Shown piece by piece: positions 11,566 to 14,789 of a DNA stretch of 14,789 nucleotides (positions are counted from its first letter, which is position 1; each line of letters begins with the position of its first letter). The position numbers and the translations under genes were made by a program. Under the pieces are notes generated by a model. That model made no database searches and had not been told where the DNA came from. It saw only the letters and a list, made by a program, of their open reading frames with translations. Where the stretch lies: the NCBI GenBank assembly GCA_001584585.1, contig LSYV01000086.1, forward strand, positions 245,230 to 260,018, given 5' to 3'. The DNA is from Gonium pectorale. Lineage: Eukaryota; Chlorophyta; Chlorophyceae; Chlamydomonadales; Volvocaceae.

Positions 11566-14233
11566 ACGTGTCGCTGGCACAACCCCATACAAACAGGACA
11601 CTGGGGCGACTGGAAAAAGGTCTCGTACCCCTGCGGCAAATTCATCTACAGCTCGGCCAAGAGTGCCATGGAGCTGGTGGCGATGCCCATCAACAGCTAC
11701 CAAGTGCGCATGCAGGCACCACAGGGCAGCGGCCGCGACAACACCGCCCTGAACGGAATCCAGTAGGTGGCTTGCTTGCCTTCTACGGAAGGACATTTAC
11801 GTGCACTACCTACGTGCGTGCATCTGATGTACATATGTCTGCTACGTACACTGCCGCCGCCATACATCTATTGGCGCCATTGCGCCAGATCGTCTTTTAA
11901 CTGCGCTCTATCCAATAATCAAAGCAATTTGAAGCATACCCATACATGCATGCCGCAGCGGTTCCTTATTGCGCCACGTGCTCCTGCTGCACACGGATAC
12001 ATACCATGCGAGTTGCGCGAACGAAGCGAGCATGTATGCCCTGTCCCTGTAGTATGCCACGGGATAGACCTAAAGAAGGCCTAGCTACATTGCGTGCGTG
12101 TACCACATACATACATGCATGGTGCTGCTCGATCGCAGGGTTGGCTGCATGACTGGCGCCTCGAACCTGGTCGAGGAGGGCAGCGGGTAAGTAGTCATTC
12201 ACCGACCTGGGTCACCGCATGACAAATTACATCAAGAATATGACATGTGTGCGTGTGCTTCACTCCTGTGGATGGAACGCAGTCAAGTAACCGACTGCTG
12301 GGATGGGGCGTGACATGGGGCGTGACCCATGCATGATCGACACGAAACCAACAACTTACCCTGCTGCCATCAACAAGCTTGTTAGTTGCCGTACTTTACC
12401 TTCTGGACATTTATTGAACTGACTGAGAGGTCTTCTGTTGCCTTCCTCCACGTGCCATGCAAAATTGACTTGAACATTATACGTGACTACGGTCTCACTC
12501 CAATGCAGGGTAAGTCGCTCGCAAAGACAACACGTGTGTATGACACAGAATAATGAGTAGATAGGTAGATGAAGCAAGGCAGATAGATATATAGATATAT
12601 TCATGATTAGGGGGCACGGTTCTCCCTTACAGCCTAGTACACCTAGCACATCAAGGTTTTCATAGACAGCATGGTGTAACATGGAACGATACATGCAGCC
12701 TTGCGTACCCTGTAACAATATCTATAAACACTTATCATCCGCAATGAATACGAACCCGCAAACCTGCTGCAAGTACAAGTATGCTCCCCATGTAATATGT
12801 ACACATATATTTTCACATGCACGGTGAGGCGGCAGGTGATCAATAGGATCACAGCGCAGCGCTTCTATGGAGGTATGAATATTGTTTGCTTCTTCAATTC
12901 GCCGAAAGCCCTCTGTCCTTTCTGGCGCTGTTACGTACTGTGAACTGATAATGGATGTCGTGCATACATGCTGCTGTTTTGTAGTATTGGGGAGACTGGA
13001 GTGCGCCCGCATCATGCCCTGCTGGCGGCTTCTTCGTGGGAGCTGCAATGCGCATTGAAAGGATACAGGTGCGATTATTTCGGGTTAGGTGGGGATGCTA
13101 TCTAGTACCAGACTGGCTATCTTCAGTCCGGGATGCAACAGGCGAGGCCCACGGTAACGCTTCCATCAGGGGTCGCCCTGTATGTGGTTTTACAGCGCAT
13201 TGGCCGTCCGCTCACTACAACCGGGCCCCTCTCAGAGGCTAGCTGTCCTTTATTTGTGTTTGAATAATCTTTTATCTCTCCAGCCCTCGTCAGGATTCTT
13301 GCGGGCCTGGGTGCTTCCCAACAAACGTTGGAGAAATGATAGCCAGCCTGGCCTGTAGATTGGGCAACTGCCGGCTCAAGCAAGCGGCAGCTGCTCCGTC
13401 CGCCTATCTATCTATCTGGCCCTGCGCACGCATGCACAGCATGTCACGTATGCCCGGTCGTTCATCGGCGGTCTATTATCACCACATATCCGTTGTTTGC
13501 CTGTGGTTGCGCCGTTGTCATCGCATGTGCGATCGCTTTGTGTGTGCGTTTTAACCACCTACATACAAGTTGGTTGCAGCGATATCAATACAACTCTGGA
13601 TGAATCTGCTGCTGCTCCATTACTCGATCGCAGTTCTGGGGCGATGACACCGCGGCCAACTCAATCGTCTTCACATGCAGCAACCAGCGCGGCACCATGA
13701 CCAACGCGCACAGCGGCTTCGCGGGAGAGTGAGTCAGGGCTGTGAGCGAGGGATGCATACATGATTGGCCGAATTCAGTCCTATATATCCTATGAGCGAG
13801 GGCGCGGGAGATGTAGATGTTGGTTGGTAGTACTATATATCTACCAAACTAGTTTGCACCCGCGAAGGTCATCAGGGGTTTGTCAGCTGCTAACCGTTGG
13901 ATAAACGAAACGACCTCTATGCAAGAGCGGCAGCCCCGCCGGAGATGCGTAGGCCTTACCTGACTCATCACGTGGATTCACCAGGCAAGGGCTGCCGTAA
14001 TACGATCATACATGCCTTGATCGCCGCTAGTCGCCGAGCTACGTACGTACCTGTCCCCTTTTTTTTACTGACTTGGCCGTTGCCAATCCATGTGATCCCA
14101 ATCGATTGAAAGCGCATGCCGCCGCCCGCCCACACCTACCACAGCTGGACCGGCTGGACGTACTGCCCCGGAAACTCGTACATCTGCGGGCTGCAGGTCC
14201 GCATCGAGTCGCCGGGCCGCCAAGACAACACAG
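876..14233 (+). CDS. Multi-exon gene for a secreted multidomain VMO-I-containing glycoprotein (partial at both ends)
   Basis: About 29 exons on the plus strand join with matching phases into one open frame of about 981 codons. The predicted protein has a beta-rich module (residues 1-195), a Pro-rich linker with PPPPSP and RRRRALQ (196-305), a second module with NGS, NFT, NSS, NYT and NIT sequons (306-580), a linker with GRRLLEY (581-636), a third beta-rich module (637-785), and a VMO-I-type domain (from about 812) with three WxxW repeats. Sequons, cysteines and the hydroxyproline-type linker indicate the secretory route and the cell wall or extracellular matrix. A signal peptide is not visible, so the true N-terminus is probably upstream of the window. 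VMO-I is a three-fold beta-prism first described in the chicken egg outer vitelline layer; its role here is unknown. Least certain are the exon at 3635, the link at 12187-12984 and everything right of 14233. Two adjacent genes fused by my chaining cannot be excluded. Confidence 0.7.
1052..1385 (+). other. Intron (334 bases)
   Basis: GTGAGA to CTCGCAG. It is low in structure, with no repeat or coding segment recognised. Confidence 0.55.
1386..1458 (+). CDS. Exon 2: module 1
   Basis: Acceptor TTGCTCGCAG; AT+C completes Ile. It encodes FMGTPQAFDSEVDIQSLM and ELKYLL, ending phase 0 before GTGGGG, a weaker donor. Alternating hydrophobic residues suggest beta-strands; family not recognised. Confidence 0.6.
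1675..1783 (+). CDS. Exon 3: module 1
   Basis: Acceptor CCGCCCTCAG, donor GTAGGT, phase 0 to 1. It encodes INGTSRAQLGLVVQGVARV, then LDGSVYGTVLHIVTVAG. NGT is an N-glycosylation sequon. YGTVL here and SGTVL in exon 1 hint at an internal repeat. Confidence 0.7.
1784..2203 (+). other. Intron (420 bases)
   Basis: GTAGGT to GCATGCAG. No repeat or additional exon recognised. Confidence 0.6.
2204..2311 (+). CDS. Exon 4: module 1
   Basis: Acceptor GCGCATGCAG, donor GTGCGT, phase 1 to 1. It encodes GTITLDATVVTFSTTIANI then FAEAGFRISTTRRRVLL, strongly beta-like. G+C-rich third positions contrast with the flanking introns. Confidence 0.75.
2312..2645 (+). other. Intron (334 bases)
   Basis: GTGCGT to GCTGGCAG. 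The acceptor at 2645 was preferred over in-phase AGs further left (2552, 2555, 2603) because of its pyrimidine-richer context; using one of those would lengthen exon 5 in frame. Confidence 0.5.
2646..2683 (+). CDS. Exon 5: module 1
   Basis: A short exon encoding AYTVLGFFNTVK after the split Gly codon, ending at a strong donor, AAG before GTAAGG (phase 0). Its left boundary could be earlier. Confidence 0.6.
2763..2843 (+). CDS. Exon 6: end of module 1
   Basis: 27 codons, phase 0 to 0, between GGATGCAG and GTAAGTG. It encodes DLSASGKPAGMPQPRLPA then AENFVMKLK. The 79-base intron before it is the shortest in the gene. Confidence 0.75.
3131..3462 (+). CDS. Exon 7: proline-rich linker with RRRRALQ motif
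   Basis: The largest exon (110 codons), between CATGGCAG and GTAGGT, phase 0 to 2. It starts IYEPCVTPEQPDSDRC, then has a hydroxyproline-type run around SPPPPSPIAPSPP, a basic motif ARRRRALQSS, an acidic stretch VVDDEARD and SDDDE, and a basic tail RSSRRLRHRW. Pro-Ser spacers are typical of volvocine extracellular-matrix proteins. The basic motif looks like a processing site; cleavage is inference. Confidence 0.8.
3635..3812 (+). CDS. Exon 8 (left boundary uncertain): start of module 2
   Basis: Acceptor CGCCCGCAG at 3634 gives an open frame to CAG before GTATGT. The right half (CPAPPAAAVRPMALP, then YRMGAESCQ) looks like protein. The left half (LMRRTFIHKLMITLACSLA) is hydrophobic and is encoded by a TCGC-rich stretch that could instead be intronic pyrimidine tract. 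Confidence 0.4.
4098..4156 (+). CDS. Exon 9: module 2
   Basis: SNTVDLAGVELYKGARYMT, phase 0 to 2, ending CA before GTGAGT. The acceptor GACCAGAG is not ideal; the AG two bases earlier would break the phase. Confidence 0.6.
4379..4505 (+). CDS. Exon 10: module 2
   Basis: Acceptor GGCCACAG; CA+C makes His. It encodes MELTYSYNGSVRVEYEFPI then YPDWKKVEVLASNSKEIQSW, ending before GTGCGT. NGS is a sequon. The segment is beta-rich. Confidence 0.7.
4700..4912 (-). mobile_element. tRNA-derived SINE-like sequence
   Basis: Reading the minus strand, a box A-like TAGACGTAGTCGG (plus 4890-4902) is followed about 40 bases later by a box B-like GGTTCGTGTTCC (plus 4851-4862). The latter lies in a T-arm-like hairpin TTGGG/CCCAA (4848-4865). 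The acceptor stem and D-stem do not pair, so this is not a functional tRNA but resembles the Pol III promoter head of a SINE. The body contains further short inverted repeats, for example GAGCTT/AAGCTC at about 4773-4787. Boundaries are approximate and no clear target duplication was found. Confidence 0.45.
4701..4737. repeat. 12-base direct repeat pair
   Basis: ACGTCACCCCGA occurs at 4701-4712 and again at 4726-4737, at the presumed 3' end of the SINE-like sequence. It may be the element's terminal repeat unit. Confidence 0.6.
5155..5297 (+). CDS. Exon 11: glycosylated part of module 2
   Basis: Acceptor GCACATGCAG, donor GTGAGT, phase 0 to 2. It encodes APPEGSTNPVETYFCRNF, TIPSSGPAGFNSSSVLNYT and YLGVDSVGAE. 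Three sequons (NFT, NSS, NYT) fall within about 20 residues, which strongly suggests passage through the secretory pathway. Confidence 0.8.
5298..5705 (+). other. Intron (408 bases)
   Basis: GTGAGT to GCTCGCAG. It contains AGCT and ACGT self-complementary runs (around 5415 and 5540) and no exon that I recognise. Confidence 0.6.
5706..5781 (+). CDS. Exon 12: module 2
   Basis: GT+G makes Val, then LARHFEMYVTQPSNTKPG and QVEILRI, phase 2 to 0, donor GTGAGT. Family not recognised. Confidence 0.75.
5782..6124 (+). other. Intron (343 bases) with alternative acceptors
   Basis: GTGAGT to GAGTTTACAG. AGs at 6055 and 6064 are also in phase and would extend exon 13 leftward by 23 or 20 codons without a stop. 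Confidence 0.5.
6125..6188 (+). CDS. Exon 13: module 2
   Basis: DYWDRLDNNTPLRFEFRTSAV, ending G before GTTAGT (phase 1). NNT is another sequon. A longer form starting at 6056 or 6065 is possible. Confidence 0.65.
6454..6630 (+). CDS. Exon 14: end of module 2 and linker
   Basis: Acceptor GCGCGCAG, donor GTGAAT, phase 1 to 1. It encodes VVAIDVVEVRNITSASPE, then a Pro/Ala-rich stretch (AAPAMFAAPAVESCPSNP) and VVPADPPA. NIT is a sequon. The join across exons 13-14 reads FEFRTSAVGVVAIDVVEV, like consecutive beta-strands. Confidence 0.75.
6631..7240 (+). other. Intron (610 bases)
   Basis: GTGAAT to GCTGCTGCAG. No mobile element, repeat or further exon recognised. Confidence 0.55.
7241..7407 (+). 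CDS. Exon 15: linker with GRRLLEY motif
   Basis: Phase 1 to 0, donor GTGCGT. It encodes ADAAAGRRLLEYTESLA, PLWEQLDHVNGTGNWPQW and a basic end SQAAVRR. NGT is a sequon. The basic-hydrophobic motif after a Pro/Ala-rich stretch mirrors RRRRALQ in exon 7. Confidence 0.75.
7408..7661 (+). other. Intron (254 bases) with two stem-loops
   Basis: GTGCGT to CCATGCAG. It contains the paired stem-loops at 7565-7615. Confidence 0.65.
7565..7615. repeat. Adjacent stem-loops in an intron
   Basis: CCGCC (7571-7575) pairs with GGCGG (7580-7584) over a TAAA loop. GTGTCCTT (7585-7592) pairs with AAGGACAC (7608-7615). An upstream GGCG (7565-7568) can compete for the same CGCC. It may be a remnant of a structured repeat. 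Confidence 0.6.
7662..7738 (+). CDS. Exon 16: start of module 3
   Basis: Acceptor CCATGCAG, donor GTGAGC, phase 0 to 2. It encodes GLQQCAARPSFRIPLGVC then NVDFTTY. Confidence 0.7.
7739..8140 (+). other. Intron (402 bases)
   Basis: GTGAGC to ACGATGCAG. An open stretch at 7829-7950 after GGCGCAG was considered as an exon and rejected on phase. Confidence 0.6.
8141..8181 (+). CDS. Exon 17: glycine-rich part of module 3
   Basis: 41 bases, phase 2 to 1: CA+G gives Gln, then NGAFGIGAGCGGN before GTGAGC. Acceptor GATGCAG follows a pyrimidine-rich tract. Confidence 0.7.
8322..8351. repeat. 15-base tandem duplication
   Basis: GGATCCATCATTGCT occurs twice in direct succession, with two BamHI-type GGATCC sites. 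Confidence 0.9.
8835..8851. repeat. (ACGT)n self-complementary microsatellite
   Basis: Four uninterrupted ACGT-type units make a perfect palindrome in the intron, about 35 bases before the exon 18 acceptor. Confidence 0.85.
8889..9002 (+). CDS. Exon 18: module 3
   Basis: Acceptor GCGCCTGCAG, donor GTAAGG, phase 1 to 1. It encodes EPKVRGCLAVGVGLPSSN, then WLVKRLGVKLRIDIAQACV. Two cysteines sit among beta-strand-like stretches. Confidence 0.75.
9276..9321 (+). CDS. Exon 19: module 3
   Basis: G+AT makes Asp, then YNHRERLFFIEVTV, ending AC before GTGAGC (phase 2). Acceptor GCTTGCAG. Confidence 0.7.
9322..9651 (+). other. Intron (330 bases)
   Basis: GTGAGC to ACTTGCAG. No repeat or exon recognised beyond short GAGC runs. 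Confidence 0.6.
9652..9730 (+). CDS. Exon 20: module 3
   Basis: AC+T makes Thr, then LANAIAAKAELSLEIDFSS and CCIWIAS, phase 2 to 0, donor GTGAGC. A vicinal Cys pair is present. Confidence 0.75.
9731..10079 (+). other. Intron (349 bases)
   Basis: GTGAGC to TCTTGTCAG. Nothing recognisable inside. Confidence 0.6.
10080..10169 (+). CDS. Exon 21: end of module 3
   Basis: 30 codons, phase 0 to 0, donor GTGAGC. It encodes VTLEASLGMSFLNAW then ITIGSIDIVSNVYLR. The pattern resembles exons 3-4 of module 1, suggesting a shared beta fold. Confidence 0.75.
10369..10408 (+). CDS. Exon 22: joins module 3 to the VMO-I region
   Basis: GSPADQDRTTNPT, phase 0 to 1, between TTGGACAG and GTGCTT. An AG ten bases further in (10378) opens a different frame, but that frame does not lead into the VMO-I exon. 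Confidence 0.55.
10752..10912 (+). mobile_element. Short retroposon with 13-base target duplication and telomere-like repeats
   Basis: CTTCGCGGCATTA occurs at 10752-10764 and 10900-10912, bracketing 135 bases. The right end of the insert has TTA-rich tails, twice following GCTCGGT (10843 and 10884), and between them two TTTTAGGG telomere-type units (about 10859-10879). A direct duplication plus a 3' TTA tail fits target-primed insertion by a LINE machinery. It is too short to code. Confidence 0.7.
10856..10880 (+). repeat. Interstitial telomere-like (TTTTAGGG)n
   Basis: TTAGGG, TTTTAGGG and TTTTAGG in succession match the telomere unit of Chlamydomonadales. They sit between two TTA tracts inside the retroposon. 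Confidence 0.75.
10983..11021 (+). CDS. Exon 23: strand leading into VMO-I
   Basis: G+CT makes Ala, then VNFVGGWLTVSN, phase 1 to 1, donor GTAGGT. With exon 22 it reads TNPTAVNFVGG, similar to the TALNGI strand of VMO-I repeats, so it may be a degenerate extra half-repeat. Confidence 0.6.
11261..11393 (-). mobile_element. 5'-truncated, inverted LINE 3' end
   Basis: Bases from about 11291 to 11393 match the reverse complement of the LINE 3' UTR near the left edge: the CCCGGTCGTGCAC block, GGCGTGTATTAAGGGGG, GGGCTGTGGTGAGGA, and ACACCGCCCGCCACCGC. A TTA-type tail appears in reverse complement at about 11277-11290. The ORF and the third hairpin are lacking. A 13-base direct repeat CGAGTGGTGAGAA at 11261-11273 and 11373-11385 may be the target duplication, although similarity to the LINE seems to resume beyond it (TAAAGGCCC). 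Confidence 0.75.
11440..11456. repeat. (CATG)n microsatellite
   Basis: ACATGCATGCATGCATG forms a self-complementary run. Confidence 0.9.
11474..11496. repeat. (GCTC)n microsatellite
   Basis: About five tandem GCTC units. Confidence 0.9.
11530..11560. repeat. (CA)n microsatellite near a splice acceptor
   Basis: About fifteen CA units, ending about 36 bases before the exon 24 acceptor at 11596. Confidence 0.9.
11597..11762 (+). CDS. Exon 24: VMO-I repeat 1
   Basis: Phase 1 to 2 between ACAAACAG and GTAGGT. It encodes HWGDWKKVSYPCGKFIY, then a longer connecting loop, then YQVRMQAPQGSGRDNTALNG. The WGDW start, CG-F-I, R-M-P-Q-G and DNTALNGI are the hallmark elements of vitelline membrane outer layer protein I repeats (known family knowledge; no search run). 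Confidence 0.85.
11763..12138 (+). other. Intron (376 bases)
   Basis: GTAGGT to CGATCGCAG. No element recognised. Confidence 0.7.
12139..12186 (+). CDS. Exon 25: end of VMO-I repeat 1
   Basis: CA+G makes Gln, then VGCMTGASNLVEEGS, ending GG before GTAAGT (phase 2). It completes the NTALNGIQVGC strand of the repeat. Confidence 0.8.
12509..12509 (+). CDS. Candidate single-nucleotide microexon
   Basis: CTCACTCCAATGCAG, then one G, then GTAAGT. The acceptor matches the TGCAG form of at least ten other introns here and the donor is the full consensus. With the GG left by exon 25, this G completes a Gly codon and restores phase 0 for exon 26. No other acceptor gives an open exon in the needed frame ending at this donor. 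The alternative is the 13-base exon at 12860-12872, or a one-base sequence error. Confidence 0.4.
12860..12872 (+). CDS. Alternative 13-base microexon
   Basis: CACAGCGCAG precedes and GTATGA follows. It would encode G-A-S-M-E with the split codon and also restores the frame. The upstream context lacks a pyrimidine tract. It is mutually exclusive with the 12509 solution. Confidence 0.3.
12985..13068 (+). CDS. Exon 26: VMO-I repeat 2, first half
   Basis: 28 codons, phase 0 to 0, between GTTTTGTAG and GTGCGA. It encodes YWGDWSAPASCPAGGFFVG then AAMRIERIQ. W-G-D-W, C-P-x-G-G-F and R-x-E match the VMO-I repeat. Confidence 0.85.
13284..13310 (+). CDS. Exon 27: short loop exon of VMO-I repeat 2
   Basis: Nine codons, PSSGFLRAW, after a strong acceptor TTTATCTCTCCAG, ending before GTGCTT. 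It is the only split that leads in frame into exon 28. Confidence 0.65.
13311..13633 (+). other. Intron (323 bases)
   Basis: GTGCTT to CGATCGCAG. It has a CTAT run near 13404-13416 and nothing else recognised. Confidence 0.6.
13634..13728 (+). CDS. Exon 28: VMO-I repeat 2, second half
   Basis: Phase 0 to 2, donor GTGAGT. It encodes FWGDDTAANSIVFTCSNQ then RGTMTNAHSGFAG. DDTAANSIVFTC aligns with DNTALNGIQVGC of repeat 1. Confidence 0.85.
13729..14144 (+). other. Intron (416 bases)
   Basis: GTGAGT to CCTACCACAG. It has an ACGT run near 14040-14048 and nothing else recognised. Confidence 0.65.
14145..14233 (+). CDS. Exon 29: VMO-I repeat 3
   Basis: GA+C makes Asp, then WTGWTYCPGNSYICGLQ and VRIESPGRQDNT, phase 2 to 1. 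The paired Trp, CPG, ICG, R-x-E-S-P-G and DNT elements repeat those of repeats 1 and 2. The next bases are GCGAGC, so a GC-AG intron is inferred; there is no GT donor at the expected place. Confidence 0.8.
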
Positions 14234-14515
14234 GCGAGCCGGCAAGCAAGCAATTCGATGGATGGTTCCTTCCCATAACACACTCGTTCGTTTTTTCCTG
14301 CATTCACGCACGCTCAACCGCTTCCTTGCTCGTCACCATTCTTCTGAGCACAGATCGAACTGCTTGTTACGCAAGCAAGAGCCTCCGAACCACGCATGCA
14401 TTGCATGTGAGCGGCATATGCATCCAACATTTATTTTTATGTTGCGATTCGTGAACTTTATGTTTTGATTTATTGGCTAGATAATGCATGCAAGGCTCCA
14501 TCTATCTACATACAG

Positions 14516-14560
14516 GACTACTCATGCGCACTGCCGGGCGCATTGTGCGATTTGCGCTGT
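14516..14560 (+). CDS. Candidate downstream exon a
   Basis: Between CTACATACAG and GTATGT, phase 1 to 1. It would encode GLLMRTAGRIVRFAL. It gives NTGL at the join but fits the VMO-I strand poorly. Confidence 0.25.
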
Positions 14561-14667
14561 GTATGTATGTATATATATGTGCCGCACTTAACAGCAAGTA
14601 CGCAACCAGCACACCTTGCTTGCTTGTGAGCTAGGTGCCTTTACATACCGTCGACTTTTGCATGCAG

Positions 14668-14700
14668 TGCTGGCAAACAATAAACACCGCGTGTGTCAAC
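14668..14700 (+). CDS. Candidate downstream exon b
   Basis: Strong acceptor GACTTTTGCATGCAG, then a phase-1 frame encoding V-LANNKHRVCQ before GTACCT. Joined directly to exon 29 it gives DNTVLANNKHRVC, placing a Cys about where repeats 1 and 2 have one. Confidence 0.35.
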
Positions 14701-14789
14701 GTACCTTGTTGGCGAGGCGGCCCGCCCTAGTAGCTAGGTTGCCCCTCTTGCTTGCTCGACATGCACCAGCTTCACGTCACTCCCATCGA

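Larger units (their letters stand above)
11022..11596 (+). other. Intron (575 bases) with inverted LINE relative and microsatellites
   Basis: GTAGGT to ACAAACAG. It contains the inverted LINE 3' end (11261-11393), GCAT, GCTC and CA runs, and a short final pyrimidine tract. Confidence 0.65.
12187..12984 (+). other. Intron interval (798 bases) that must contain a frame-restoring microexon
   Basis: The exon before ends in phase 2 and the exon after must start in phase 0 to encode VMO-I repeat 2. A 1-base exon at 12509, or a 13-base exon at 12860-12872, would supply the missing base. The rest is A+T-richer sequence with GATA/TAGA runs near 12560-12600. Confidence 0.6.

Noticed and set aside
12430..12509. 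Longer exon ending at the 12510 donor
   Set aside because: Open in one frame but ends in phase 1, which puts exon 26 out of frame.
12836..12872. 37-base exon before GTATGA
   Set aside because: Right length modulo three, but with the incoming phase it begins with a TGA stop.

Overview
The window looks like nuclear DNA from a green alga of the Chlamydomonadales, probably volvocine (Volvox-like). The signs are many short exons between GT-AG introns of about 80-800 bases, acceptors ending mostly in TGCAG or CGCAG, donors mostly GTGAG or GTAAG, two tandem copies of the algal telomere unit TTTTAGGG inside an intron, LINE 3' ends with TTA tails, and an encoded protein with a PPPPSP linker typical of algal extracellular-matrix proteins. 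There is no bacterial gene organisation, no credible long minus-strand gene and no recognisable intact tRNA or rRNA gene. Species assignment is inference.

Layout. Bases 1-592 are the 3' end of a LINE-type retrotransposon on the plus strand: the C-terminus of its ORF (3-446), a hairpin-rich 3' UTR and a (TTA)6 tail. From 876 to the right edge I can chain about 30 plus-strand exons whose splice phases all agree, giving one open reading frame of about 981 codons that is incomplete at both ends. I read this as one large gene for a secreted, multidomain, N-glycosylated matrix-type protein. Its layout is: a beta-rich module of unknown family (876-2843); a proline-rich linker with an RRRRALQ motif (3131-3462); a second module with clustered N-glycosylation sequons (about 3635-6630); a second linker with a GRRLLEY motif (7241-7407); a third glycine- and cysteine-containing beta-rich module (7662-10169); and a vitelline membrane outer layer protein I (VMO-I) domain. 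The VMO-I domain has three repeats, each with a paired-Trp motif, and starts at 11597; the last repeat runs off the window.

Introns carry the mobile DNA: a minus-strand tRNA-derived SINE-like sequence (about 4700-4912), a short retroposon with a 13-base target duplication (10752-10912), and a 5'-truncated, inverted relative of the LINE 3' end (about 11274-11393). Self-complementary tetramer runs (ACGT, GCAT, AGCT) and CA or GCTC microsatellites are scattered through them.

The most unusual point is the VMO-I region: the frame between the exon ending at 12186 and the exon starting at 12985 is restored by a one-nucleotide exon at 12509, flanked by consensus-like splice sites. A 13-base exon at 12860-12872 is the competing solution. 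All exon calls are by eye from splice consensus, frame and motif; none is transcript-verified.
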